A stretch of DNA of 64,000 nt from Clostridia bacterium. Its GTDB lineage: Bacteria; Bacillota; Clostridia; Oscillospirales; CAG-272. The DNA lies in assembly GCA_017472255.1 (NCBI GenBank), contig JAFUQU010000011.1, forward strand, positions 124,001-188,000, written 5' to 3'. The stretch's first letter is position 1. Each line of letters opens with the position of its first letter. A program made the position numbers and the translations under genes. This document shows positions 52,646 to 60,954 of this stretch, piece after piece. The notes beneath the pieces were generated by a model that had not been told where the DNA came from, did no database searches, and worked only from the letters and a program-made list of their open reading frames with translations.

Positions 52646-53901
52646 GCCTTTTCTCCAATTCTGGGCGCGTTGGCGAGGAGATAGTTCTCGGCTTCGCGGC
52701 ACCACAGCCCGCCGTGCGCCTTGACGATGCGGTCAAGCTCGGCGAAAAGCGGGTCGGATTTGCCGCGCTCGGCGAAGTCTTCGATGGCTGTCATGGGCAG
52801 GTCGAGGTGGGTGTAGCAGACCTTTTTCAGCCCGGAGGGATGCTCCATATCGTAGATCGCGTCGGCATAAGCGTTCAGACCGAGGATGTGCGAAACCATG
52901 ATGGACGGGTCGATGACTCCGTCCTCGATCAGCTTCACCGTCTCGGCGGTGTCGGCGGGAATGGAACCGGCGGTGCCCACCACATGAATGCCGTCGTAGT
53001 GGACGCGGTAGAGGTTCAGCGAACCGGGAAAATCGTGCTTGGCGGGACCGGCGAAGAAGTTGATGCAGCCGTCCTCCCGGCAGATTTCCTCCGCCAGCGT
53101 GAACAGTGAGGGGACGGGAACCATGACGAACACATCGTCATAGCCGCCGCCCGACAGTTCGCGCAGCATGGCGGCGGGGTTATCGCAGCCGGAGGTGTTC
53201 ACGTAGGATGCGGCGGGGAAGCGCTTCTCGGCGTAAGCCAGACGCTCGGCGTTGACGTCAACGACGGTGACGACGGATGCTTTGGCGTAGTTCACCGCCA
53301 GCGCGGCAGCCGCCAGACCCATGGGACCAGCGCCGCCGAGAATGGCGATTCGTCCGCCGGCTTTCGCGCCGTCGGTGCGGGTGTAGTCGGTGTAATCGGT
53401 GTGATACAGCCCCTTGAAGCCCCGCAGCACGCAGCCGATGGCTTCCACCAGCGAGCCTTTATAGCAGCCGTCGCCGTCGAAGGGAAGCATACAGCCCCGC
53501 TCCAGCACAATACGGGGGACGACGGCGTAGGTCGCCGCGCCGCCGATGTAGGGATAGGAATAGCCGGGATCGTGACCGTTTTCCAGCTTAAGGGCGGGCT
53601 GAATGATGATGCGCTGACCGACCTGCCAGTCGTTTTGCAGATTTTTGCCCAGCGCGACCAGCTCGCCGCACATTTCGTGACCGATGATGACGGGATTTTC
53701 GCTCACGTCCTCGGGAACGCGCTTGTGATTTTTGCCCTGGCGGACGGCTTTATAGGTGGAGGTGCAGAGGGAGTCGGTAATGACCCGCAGCAACGCTTCA
53801 TCGTCGTTGATGGGCGGGAGGGGAAAGGCTTCGAGGCGGATGTCGTTCTCGCCATGTAACCGCACAGCGGTTGCGTGAAGGCGAACAGCGGTTGTTTGCA
53901 T
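52642..53901 (-). CDS. zinc-binding MDR dehydrogenase (L-sorbose-1-phosphate reductase-like)
   Basis: 419 residues. Zinc ligands appear in DSLCTSTYKAVRQG (Cys) and NPVIIGHEMCGELVALG (GHE). The Rossmann motif is IAILGGAGPMGLAAAAL. The long C-domain with THLDLPMTAIEDFAERGKSDPLFAELDRIV is typical of sorbose-1-phosphate reductase-like proteins. The N-terminus contains a perfect 7-residue duplication TAVRLHATAVRLHG, and TDYTDYTRTD is another short repeat. AAAGGATACCCCACT precedes the ATG at 53901. First gene of an operon with a PfkB kinase and GDPD; divergent from a DeoR regulator. Confidence 0.85.
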   Translation of the reverse strand: MQTTAVRLHATAVRLHGENDIRLEAFPLPPINDDEALLRVITDSLCTSTYKAVRQGKNHKRVPEDVSENPVIIGHEMCGELVALGKNLQNDWQVGQRIIIQPALKLENGHDPGYSYPYIGGAATYAVVPRIVLERGCMLPFDGDGCYKGSLVEAIGCVLRGFKGLYHTDYTDYTRTDGAKAGGRIAILGGAGPMGLAAAALAVNYAKASVVTVVDVNAERLAYAEKRFPAASYVNTSGCDNPAAMLRELSGGGYDDVFVMVPVPSLFTLAEEICREDGCINFFAGPAKHDFPGSLNLYRVHYDGIHVVGTAGSIPADTAETVKLIEDGVIDPSIMVSHILGLNAYADAIYDMEHPSGLKKVCYTHLDLPMTAIEDFAERGKSDPLFAELDRIVKAHGGLWCREAENYLLANAPRIGEKA

Positions 53902-53926
53902 AGTGGGGTATCCTTTCAATCATGTA

Positions 53927-53984
53927 TTGACATTTGCAAAAAATGTGGTATAATTATCATAGCACAAATGCTCACATTCGTCAA
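53927..53984. promoter_or_regulatory. divergent overlapping promoters of deoR and the dehydrogenase operon
   Basis: Plus: TTGACA (53927-53932), 16 nt, TATAAT (53949-53954). Minus: TTGACG (53979-53984), 17 nt, TATGAT (53956-53961). The -10 elements are 1 nt apart. CATTTGCAAA and GCACAAATGC / CACATTCG motifs around them could be DeoR boxes. Confidence 0.7.
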
Positions 53985-54049
53985 CAGTCTCCGCAAAAGA
54001 TAAACATTAATCACAAAATCATCACAAATAATCAGGAGTAATCATCCCC

Positions 54050-54775
54050 ATGACCATATCCACCCGGCAGCAGCGGATTCTCGAGCTTCTGCGCACCAAT
54101 CCCGAAATCACCGTTTATGAGCTGGCAAAGTGCCTGTCGGTCAGCGAACCCACCGTCCGCCGGGACTTCACCGAGCTTGCCCGGCGGGGCTTCATCGAAA
54201 AATTCTACGGCGGCGCCAAGCTTCTGCACGGCGCGGCGGACAGCGAAATCCCCTTCCTTATCCGCGAAAACGAAAAAAGCTCCGCCAAGGTGGAGATGGG
54301 ACGCCGCGCCGCCGAGTTCGTCCGGGACGGGATGGTGGTCATGCTGGACGGTTCCACGTCGGCTTACAACGTCGTTCCCTATCTGACGTCGTTCAAGGAT
54401 CTGATTGTTGTCACCAGCGGCGCAAAGACGGCGGTGGCGCTGGCTGAGCTGAACATCCGCACCTTCTGCACCGGCGGGCAGATGATCACCCACTCCTTTT
54501 CCTATGTGGGCGAGCAGGCGGAGAACTTCGTGCGGGGCATCAACGCTGACCTGCTCTTTTTCTCCTGCCGGGGATTGATGCCCGACGGTCGGATGACCGA
54601 GGTCTCCATCGAGGAAGCCAACCTCCGCCGGGTGATGTTCGCGCACAGCAAAACCAAGGTGCTTCTGTGCGACAGCGGCAAGCTGGGGAAGATTTACTTC
54701 TACAACATGGGCGACGCCCACGACGCGGACGCTATCGTGTCCAATATCCCCATTACGCTGGAAAAACGGGGGTAA
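54050..54775 (+). CDS. DeoR family transcriptional regulator
   Basis: 241 residues. Winged helix RQQRILELLRTNPEITVYELAKCLSVSEPTVRRDFTELARRGFIEKFYGGA is canonical DeoR. The sugar-phosphate sensor domain has MVVMLDGSTSAYNVVPYL, IVVTSGAKTAVALAEL, DLLFFSCRGL and HSKTKVLLCDSGKLG. The effector is expected to be a phosphosugar from the divergent dehydrogenase/PfkB operon. It may also control lipoprotein 4, which lies 112 nt downstream in the same direction. Confidence 0.93.
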   Translation: MTISTRQQRILELLRTNPEITVYELAKCLSVSEPTVRRDFTELARRGFIEKFYGGAKLLHGAADSEIPFLIRENEKSSAKVEMGRRAAEFVRDGMVVMLDGSTSAYNVVPYLTSFKDLIVVTSGAKTAVALAELNIRTFCTGGQMITHSFSYVGEQAENFVRGINADLLFFSCRGLMPDGRMTEVSIEEANLRRVMFAHSKTKVLLCDSGKLGKIYFYNMGDAHDADAIVSNIPITLEKRG

Positions 54776-54887
54776 AAGGTTTATTTTTTGATAGTTTCGG
54801 TTAGAATTCTGGCTGGTCAACCGGCTTAAAATGCTGTATACTGAATATACCGACACGATCGGAATTTTGTATACAGGAGAATCGAAC

Positions 54888-56336
54888 ATGAAAACATCCC
54901 TGCGCATTCAATCCTTTGCACTGGCTGCAATGCTGCTGGTGCCGATCCTTGCGTCCTGCGGCGGGAGCGCCGACAATCCCGGAACGTCCGCTTCCGATAT
55001 CACCACTGCCGATACCACTGCAACCGTTGGGATCGCGGAACTGGAGGTGAAAGATCTGGGCGGGAAGGAGATCAATATGCTCATCCGCTCGGAGTGGAGC
55101 TACGAATTCATGGTGGAGGAGGAGATCGGCGAAGTCATCAACGACGCGATTTATCAGCGAAATTCCGCCATCGAAGACCGCTACAAATGCTCGTTCAACT
55201 TTATCGATATGCCCGGCACGTGGGGACAGCATGAGAACTTTGCAAACACCATCCACAACAGCGTGCTTGCCGGTGACGGCGCTTACGATTTCGTGATTGG
55301 CTATCAGGCCTGTCTGCCCATCAACATCAACAACGGCGATATGCTGAACTTGCTTGAACTGCCCTATCTGACGCTGGACGCTCCATGGTGGACGCAGGAA
55401 GGTCTGGACGCACTGACCATCAACGACCGCTGCTACATGGTGGGCGGTGACATCGCGGTCTCCCTGCTGGAGGGTATCTATTGTATGTACTACAACAAGA
55501 CGCTGGCGGAGGACAACAAGGTGGAAGACCTGTATCAGCTCGTCCGCGACGGCAAATGGACGCACGAAAAGATGATGAGCGTGATTAAGGACACGGCGAA
55601 GGATGTGAACGGCGATTCGTCCATGACTGAGGAAGACAAATATGGTTTCATTATCACCGACAACTATATCCTTCCCTATGTCGTAGCCTACGACACACCG
55701 ACCCTTGGCTACGCGGACGACGGCAGCCTGGAGGTTGTATGGAACAGCGAACACACCATTGACGTGCTGGAAAAGCTGGTGGACATGGCTTATAATGAAA
55801 ATGTCTATTTCCCGCTGGCCGATTCTGCCGTACAGGAAAAGATGTTCCGCGACGGTCAGTCGCTGTTGGTGCCGTCCACGCTGGGTAAGGCTGCGAAGCT
55901 GCGCGATATGAATGACGATTTCGGCATCCTCCCTTATCCGAAGTACGACGAATTGCAGAAGGATTATTACACCACCACGGCAAACGGGGTTTCCATGGCT
56001 GCCATTCCGATCACCGCACCTGACCCCGACACCAGCGCGCTTCTGATTGAAGCCCTCTGCCGCGAGTCCCACGAGACCGTTGCACCCGCATTCTACGACA
56101 TCGCGCTGAAAGGCAAGTACACCCGTGATGAAAACTCGGTGGAAATGATCGAGCTGATTCGAAGCGGCCTGTCCTTTGACGCAGGCTGGATTAACTCGCT
56201 GATCACCGGCGTTTCCGGCGCACAGTATTATTTAATGGTAAAAGACAACGACAAGAATTTCGCCTCCTGGTATGCGTCCAACGAGGAATCCATCCAGGGC
56301 AAGGTTGACACTTTCTCGTCCGTATATTACGATTAA
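54888..56336 (+). CDS. extracellular solute-binding lipoprotein 4 (orphan family)
   Basis: 482 residues from the ATG after ACAGGAGAATCGAAC. Lipobox LASC; linker SADNPGTSASDITTAD. Family markers: GEVINDAIYQRNSAIEDRYKC, LYQLVRDGKWTHEKM, DVNGDSSMTEEDKYGF (Ca-loop-like), FGILPYPKYDELQ, TVAPAFYDIALKGKYTRDENS. Its mRNA leader contains GTATAC twice, at 54835 and 54870. It is followed 18 nt later by the FAD-protein pair, suggesting an operon in which the binding protein and the oxidoreductase act on the same molecule. No permease gene is present. Confidence 0.88.
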   Translation: MKTSLRIQSFALAAMLLVPILASCGGSADNPGTSASDITTADTTATVGIAELEVKDLGGKEINMLIRSEWSYEFMVEEEIGEVINDAIYQRNSAIEDRYKCSFNFIDMPGTWGQHENFANTIHNSVLAGDGAYDFVIGYQACLPININNGDMLNLLELPYLTLDAPWWTQEGLDALTINDRCYMVGGDIAVSLLEGIYCMYYNKTLAEDNKVEDLYQLVRDGKWTHEKMMSVIKDTAKDVNGDSSMTEEDKYGFIITDNYILPYVVAYDTPTLGYADDGSLEVVWNSEHTIDVLEKLVDMAYNENVYFPLADSAVQEKMFRDGQSLLVPSTLGKAAKLRDMNDDFGILPYPKYDELQKDYYTTTANGVSMAAIPITAPDPDTSALLIEALCRESHETVAPAFYDIALKGKYTRDENSVEMIELIRSGLSFDAGWINSLITGVSGAQYYLMVKDNDKNFASWYASNEESIQGKVDTFSSVYYD

Positions 56337-56354
56337 AATTCCCGAGGTAACATT

Positions 56355-57122
56355 TTGAAACACTATCACACCATTCTCATCGGCGCGACGGCGCTGGCTT
56401 ATCCCATTGCCGTCCGCCTTGGCGGGGACTGCCTGACGGTGGAACCTGGCTTCTCGGCGGGCGCGGAGTTCTCCGACGCCATGCGCGCCGAGCCTGTCGA
56501 TACCCGCGCTCTGCCGCCGATTGCCGCCGCCCTCGCCGCCGAGCTGAAAGGGCGGGGCATTCTGTCGGAGGACGGACGGCTGCATATTTTAGCCGTTGGC
56601 GGCGTGCTCTGCGGATGCTGGGCAAAATGCGGCGGAACGCTTCTGATGGGCGCGCGGGCGACGGAAATTGTGCAGACCGGGGACGGCTTTGCCGTCACGG
56701 TTTTCCATCCGCAGACCGGCTTCACCACTTACAGCGCGGCGCGGGTCATCGACACCACCGTCCGCGATTTCATGGATTATCAGCCCACCTTCGGGCTGCT
56801 GCTGGCGCGGGACGAATGGCTGACGCCCTTCGACGACGGGGACGTTTATCTTCAGCGGGGGCTGTTCGCCGACGAATTCGTGCTGCGATTCCGTGTGCCG
56901 CGCGGCGCGACGATTCCCGAAGCGCAGGCGATCGCCGACCGCTGGCTGGAAACCCATCGCGAACGTTTGGGCAGCGCGCAGGCCGCGGGAATCGCGCTCT
57001 ACATGGGGCAGGAATTTCGGTTGCCCGTGGACATGGTGCGGGATGGTGTGCGGTATCTGACGTCGGCGTCCCATCCCGACCTGATGTCGGCCGTAAAAGG
57101 GGGCGAGCTTGTATGTCTTTGA
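56355..57122 (+). CDS. degenerate FAD-oxidoreductase-like companion protein
   Basis: 255 residues starting at TTG, behind GAGGTAACATT. HTILIGATALAYPIAVRLGG occupies the place of a Rossmann GxGxxG but only one Gly is kept. EPGFSAGAEFSDAM and SAARVIDTTVRDFMDYQPTFGLLLARDEW recall the substrate domain of FAD-dependent oxidoreductases (FAD_oxidored family). It is coupled to the complete FAD protein by a 10-nt overlap. It cannot bind FAD in the standard way; it may be a partner subunit that shapes the substrate pocket, or a decaying duplicate. No defined function. Confidence 0.5.
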   Translation: MKHYHTILIGATALAYPIAVRLGGDCLTVEPGFSAGAEFSDAMRAEPVDTRALPPIAAALAAELKGRGILSEDGRLHILAVGGVLCGCWAKCGGTLLMGARATEIVQTGDGFAVTVFHPQTGFTTYSAARVIDTTVRDFMDYQPTFGLLLARDEWLTPFDDGDVYLQRGLFADEFVLRFRVPRGATIPEAQAIADRWLETHRERLGSAQAAGIALYMGQEFRLPVDMVRDGVRYLTSASHPDLMSAVKGGELVCL

Positions 57123-58804
57123 TGCTGCATATATTAAATGAAGGAAACCCCTCCTGCGAACCCTATGACGGCGGATTTGAGCTGACCTGCGACGTCTGCG
57201 TGGTCGGGCTTGGAACGGCGGGAGCCATCGCCGCTATCGCCGCCGCAAAGCGCGGACAGCGGGTCATCGGCGTGGATGCTTCGTCCATCCCCGGCGGCGT
57301 GGGCACGTCGGGCTGCGTATGGGACTACTACTACGGCGCGTACGGCGGGCTTTACTGCGAGATCAACGCCGAAGCCGACCGCATCGTCGCCGAGGGCAGA
57401 TACATCCATTCCACCAAGCCCGGCTACAAGCTGAGCTATTCCACCCCCGTCAAATCGCTGGCGCTGGAACGCTTCTTTGAACGTTACGGCGTGCGGACGA
57501 TCTACGAATCGAACGTCACCGGCGTGCTCTGCGACGGAAAGCGGGTAGTCGGCGTGATCATTTTCGACGGCGGACGATTTGTCAGCATCGGGGCGTCGGT
57601 GGTCATCGACGGCGCGGAGGGAGCGGTTTGCCACCTGATGGGGCTTCCCACGCTGGGCGGACGGAAGTCGGACGGTAAAACCGCGCGATTCTCCCGCACT
57701 GTGGGCGTGATGGAGTACAAGCGTATGCATGGTGCGTGGGCGTTCAACGAGGACTATGCGAACACCACGCCTTCGGAAGCGGCGGCAATGACCTGCCGCT
57801 GGGCGTCGAGCCATCCCTGCCTCGCCGAAAGCTATACCGACCGCACCCGCTTGTACGCCGTTGGGCGTGAGATAGGGCTGCGCGAGGTGCTCTGCGTTTC
57901 GTGTGAGCGCAACTTCCTCTTTACCGATTATCTGGCGGGGAATTGCCCGGAGAATGTGATTTTTTATACGTTCTCGCCGCTGGACAACGCAAATCCCGAT
58001 CTTTGGAACGAGGATGAAGATTTCCAAGACTGGCAGTTCCTGTGCGGTATGCACGCTTACGGCGTCAGCATGGGGGTCTGCCCGGAGATGCTGATTCCGA
58101 GAGGGATGGAAGGAATTCTGCTGGCGGGCAAGCATATCGGAACCGGGCATACCATGACTTCCACTATCCGTATGCGCACCGATATGGAAAAATGCGGCGA
58201 AGCGGCGGGCGTCATGGCGGCGATGATGTGCGAGCACGGCTGCTCCGGGCTGACGCTCAGCCGGGAGCACTTCGATGAACTGCGGGGTATCCTTGCCGAA
58301 TCGGGCTGCTATGACCCGGACAACGACCGCGGCATCTGCGACTTGAATCTGCCGGACGACCCCATGTGGAAGCCCGTTCCGCTACCGAAGACGGCGGAGG
58401 AACTTCGGGAGACGCTGGGGTCGGAGCATCCGTCGCTGGGACTGTTTGCGGTGCGGCTGGGGCTTTTTGACGCGGACACGCTGGCGGGTTGGCTGGATGC
58501 GGACGGATTGTTGCGCGATAACGCCGCCGTCGCGCTGGGCATGATGGGCGATCGGCGCGCACTGCCGGTGCTGCGGGAAATTCTGGCGGGAGAGCCGGTG
58601 GTGCATATTTACCGCTCGCCCCACAAATATTTCTTCCCGTGGCTGGAAACCACCGAGCTGTGCAACTTTACGAAGGCAGTCTGCCTTGTCGGACGGCTGG
58701 GCGATGCCGATTCGCTGGAGCGGCTGCGTGAAATCGCCGCCGGGGACGATAAGGCGGCAGAATGGGCGAAGGCGTCCATTCGAAAAATCGAGCAAAAGAG
58801 TTGA
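57113..58804 (+). CDS. FAD-dependent oxidoreductase with C-terminal HEAT-like repeats
   Basis: 563 residues. DVCVVGLGTAGAIAAIAAAKRGQRVIGVDAS is the FAD-binding Rossmann motif (~residues 26-57), GGVGTSGCVW follows, and IPRGMEGILLAGKHIGTGHTM with CGEAAGVMAAM is the second FAD region, as in FAD_oxidored-family proteins. Residues ~435-560 switch to helical repeats (LFAVRLGLFDADTLAGWLDADGLLRDNAAVALGMMGDRRALPVLREILAGE ...), like HEAT/PBS lyase repeats. The start at 57113 is behind AAGGGGG. Cytoplasmic; substrate unknown, perhaps a glycoside or sugar. The decayed isomerase follows. Confidence 0.82.
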   Translation: MSLMLHILNEGNPSCEPYDGGFELTCDVCVVGLGTAGAIAAIAAAKRGQRVIGVDASSIPGGVGTSGCVWDYYYGAYGGLYCEINAEADRIVAEGRYIHSTKPGYKLSYSTPVKSLALERFFERYGVRTIYESNVTGVLCDGKRVVGVIIFDGGRFVSIGASVVIDGAEGAVCHLMGLPTLGGRKSDGKTARFSRTVGVMEYKRMHGAWAFNEDYANTTPSEAAAMTCRWASSHPCLAESYTDRTRLYAVGREIGLREVLCVSCERNFLFTDYLAGNCPENVIFYTFSPLDNANPDLWNEDEDFQDWQFLCGMHAYGVSMGVCPEMLIPRGMEGILLAGKHIGTGHTMTSTIRMRTDMEKCGEAAGVMAAMMCEHGCSGLTLSREHFDELRGILAESGCYDPDNDRGICDLNLPDDPMWKPVPLPKTAEELRETLGSEHPSLGLFAVRLGLFDADTLAGWLDADGLLRDNAAVALGMMGDRRALPVLREILAGEPVVHIYRSPHKYFFPWLETTELCNFTKAVCLVGRLGDADSLERLREIAAGDDKAAEWAKASIRKIEQKS

Positions 58805-58857
58805 CGGCGCGGCGGATCTGTGGTATAATGGGAAAAACCGACAGGAGGGAACCATTA

Positions 58858-59459
58858 TGAAGCTTGCCGCCACCACTGGCGATTTCTCCCATTATTTTTC
58901 CGACAGAGCCGATCAGATCCGCGCTCTGCACAAAGCGGGGTTCCGCTGCATCACCTGAACCTGTACGATCTGGACAAGCCGGACAGCCGCTTCCTGAAGC
59001 CCGACTGGCAGGAATACACCGCGTCCCTTGCCGAGCTGGCGAAGTCGCTGGGCATGACCTTTGTTCAGGCGCATATACCCGGCTCCAGCGGCAATCCGCT
59101 GGTGAAGAATAGCACTACGACCATCTGATCTAGGGCACCATCCGCTCCATCGAGGTCTGCGCCATGCTGGGCATTCCCAATGCGGTCATCCATACCGGCT
59201 GGCTGGATGGCGTGGAGAAGGAGCAGTATTACCGCGATAATCTGGAATTCCTGCGCAGCTTCTTCCCGGCGATGGAGAAATACGGCGTGAACCTGCTGAT
59301 TGAGAATTCCACCCGCGCCAATATGGGAACGAAGTATTTCTTCTACGAGGGAAGGGATATGATGGAATTTCTGGAATACGCGAACCATCCCCTGCTTCAC
59401 GCCTGCTCTACCGCGTGGGCGAATACGCGCTGAAGGCCTACGGCTGCTTTGAGGAATGA
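58858..59459 (+). pseudogene. decayed sugar phosphate isomerase/epimerase (TIM barrel)
   Basis: MKLAATTGDFSHYFSDRADQIRALHKAGFRCI starts well after GGAGGGAACCATT but the frame breaks at ~58948 (a base lost in what should read ID-LNLYDLDKP). It continues in a second frame (SRFLKPDWQEYTASLAELAKSLGM..FVQAHIPGSSGNPLV), shifts again at ~59110 and passes two TAG codons (E*HYDHLI*GTIRSIEVCAM). It runs on as LGIPNAVIHTGWLDGVEKEQYYRDNLEF ... GVNLLIENSTRANMG, and ends after a deletion at ~59405 in another frame (LLYRVGEYALKAYGCFEE). At least three frameshifts and two stops. An xylose-isomerase-like epimerase of the FAD-oxidoreductase operon, no longer functional. Confidence 0.88.
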
Positions 59460-59485
59460 GTCGACGGCGCAATGTAATTTGCAAA

Positions 59486-59543
59486 AAAATGCAAGGAAAA
59501 ATGTTACTTTTTCCTTGCATTTTCATTTTGTTTATGCTATAAT
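59486..59543 (+). promoter_or_regulatory. hairpin overlapping the GH27 promoter
   Basis: A 16-bp perfect stem (59486-59501 / 59508-59523, TGTTAC loop) ends in T residues and could terminate the pseudogene transcript. The -35 TTGCAT (59515-59520) of the GH27 promoter lies within its right arm; -10 TATAAT (59538-59543) follows at 17 nt with TGC before it. Confidence 0.7.
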
Positions 59544-59599
59544 AATGGTAAATTCTCCGCTTCATATGGCGGAAAAAACATTGAACGAGGTGAATCAAC

Positions 59600-60730
59600 A
59601 TGATCATCAAAAATCCTCCCATGGGCTGGAACAGCTGGAACACATTTGGTTCCAACATTCACGAAAGCATGATCCGCGAAAGCGCGGACGCCTTCATCGA
59701 GCAGGGACTGAAGGACGCGGGCTACGAGTATCTGGTCATCGACGACTGCTGGTCGGAGTATGACCGCGACCCCGTCACCGACCGGCTGGTGGCAAGCCAT
59801 GAGAAGTTCCCGAACGGCATGAAGGCCGTGGCGGACTATGTACACAGCAAGGGTTTGAAGTTCGGTATGTACTCCTGCGACGGCGTGCGCACCTGCGCCG
59901 ATTATCCCGGTTCCTTCGATCACGAATTCCTCGACGCCCAGACCTTCGCCGAGTGGGAAGTGGACTTCCTGAAATACGACAACTGCTACCGTCCCGCCAC
60001 CGCCGACTGCCAGCTGCTTTATCAGCGCATGGGCGTGGCGCTGGAACAGTGCGGACGCGACATCCTGTTCTCCGCCTGCAACTGGGGCACCGCCGACGTC
60101 TGGAAGTGGATTCGTTCCTCCGGCGCCCATATGTACCGCTCCACCGGCGACATTCAGGACAACTTCAAGAGCTTCACCGAGATCGCCATGAGCCAGCAGG
60201 ACAAGTACGGCTATTCCGCGCCGAACTGCTACAACGACATCGATATGCTGACCATCGGTATGTACGGCAAGGGCTTGGTCGGCACTACCGGCTGCGACGA
60301 CACCGATTACCGCACCCAGTTCGTTCTTTGGTGTATGTACGGTGCGCCGCTGATGCTGGGCTGCGACATCCGCAATATGACCGAGGAAACGAAAAAGCTC
60401 ATCCTTAACCGCGACCTCATCGCCATCGATCAGGATGAAGCCTGCCGCCCGCCCGTATGGCAGCAGCACCCCTGGAACGCCAACGCCAAGTGCGCCTTCA
60501 AGCATCTGGCAAACGGCGAGTACGCCATGGCGTTCTACAACTTCGGCGACAAGGAATACGGCGTTCCCGCCATGCTGGAGCTGTTCGGCATTCCCACGTC
60601 CAGCGGGCTGAAGGTTCAGCTCACCGACCTGTTCACCGGCGAGGTCGTGGGCGTTTACCGCGACTACGTCCGCTTCCAGATCGCCGCCCACGACTGCAAG
60701 GCATTCAAAGCCAAGCTGGTGCGCGACTGA
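59600..60730 (+). CDS. alpha-galactosidase, glycoside hydrolase family 27
   Basis: 376 residues, no signal peptide, so cytoplasmic. NPPMGWNSWNTFG is the GH27 start; the nucleophile Asp is in FLKYDNC (~127), the acid/base Asp in YNDIDML (~214), and YVLIDDCW-like LVIDDCWSEYDR is present. A short C-terminal beta domain follows. It releases galactose from alpha-galactosides brought into the cell. Ribosome site GAGGTGA. Followed, with a 1-nt overlap, by a zinc-ribbon protein and then by phosphoglucomutase, which would handle the resulting glucose-1-phosphate. Confidence 0.94.
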   Translation: MIIKNPPMGWNSWNTFGSNIHESMIRESADAFIEQGLKDAGYEYLVIDDCWSEYDRDPVTDRLVASHEKFPNGMKAVADYVHSKGLKFGMYSCDGVRTCADYPGSFDHEFLDAQTFAEWEVDFLKYDNCYRPATADCQLLYQRMGVALEQCGRDILFSACNWGTADVWKWIRSSGAHMYRSTGDIQDNFKSFTEIAMSQQDKYGYSAPNCYNDIDMLTIGMYGKGLVGTTGCDDTDYRTQFVLWCMYGAPLMLGCDIRNMTEETKKLILNRDLIAIDQDEACRPPVWQQHPWNANAKCAFKHLANGEYAMAFYNFGDKEYGVPAMLELFGIPTSSGLKVQLTDLFTGEVVGVYRDYVRFQIAAHDCKAFKAKLVRD

Positions 60731-60924
60731 TGGACGAGCGCTGCGAGAAGTGCGGCGCACCCCTGACGCAGGATGAAATCGCACTCCACCGCAAGCTGGT
60801 CAGCCGCGGGGCGGAAAAATTTTGGTGCAAAGAATGTCTGTCCGCCCATTTCGATATTCCGGTAAAACGGCTGGACGAGCTGGTCGTTTATTACAGGGAA
60901 GCGGGATGCACGCTTTTTACATAA
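60730..60924 (+). CDS. small protein with two CxxC motifs
   Basis: 64 residues starting in the GH27 stop (TGATG). CEKCGAPLTQDEIALHRKLVSRG near the N-terminus and KFWCKECLSAHFDIP in the middle give a C-x2-C ... C-x2-C zinc-ribbon pattern. Another Cys lies near the end. It is translationally coupled to the galactosidase and 30 nt before the phosphoglucomutase. Similar short zinc proteins occur in clostridia without assigned function; a DNA- or protein-binding adaptor is possible. Confidence 0.72.
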   Translation: MDERCEKCGAPLTQDEIALHRKLVSRGAEKFWCKECLSAHFDIPVKRLDELVVYYREAGCTLFT

Positions 60925-60954
60925 AAATCACATGGAAATAACAGGAATCAGAAC

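Noticed and set aside
56615..57112. Extension of the FAD oxidoreductase to a start at 56615
   Set aside because: The extra N-terminal residues are an out-of-frame reading of the companion gene, Arg/His/Gly-rich and unlike any FAD enzyme. The ATG at 57113 has a ribosome site and gives the normal start.
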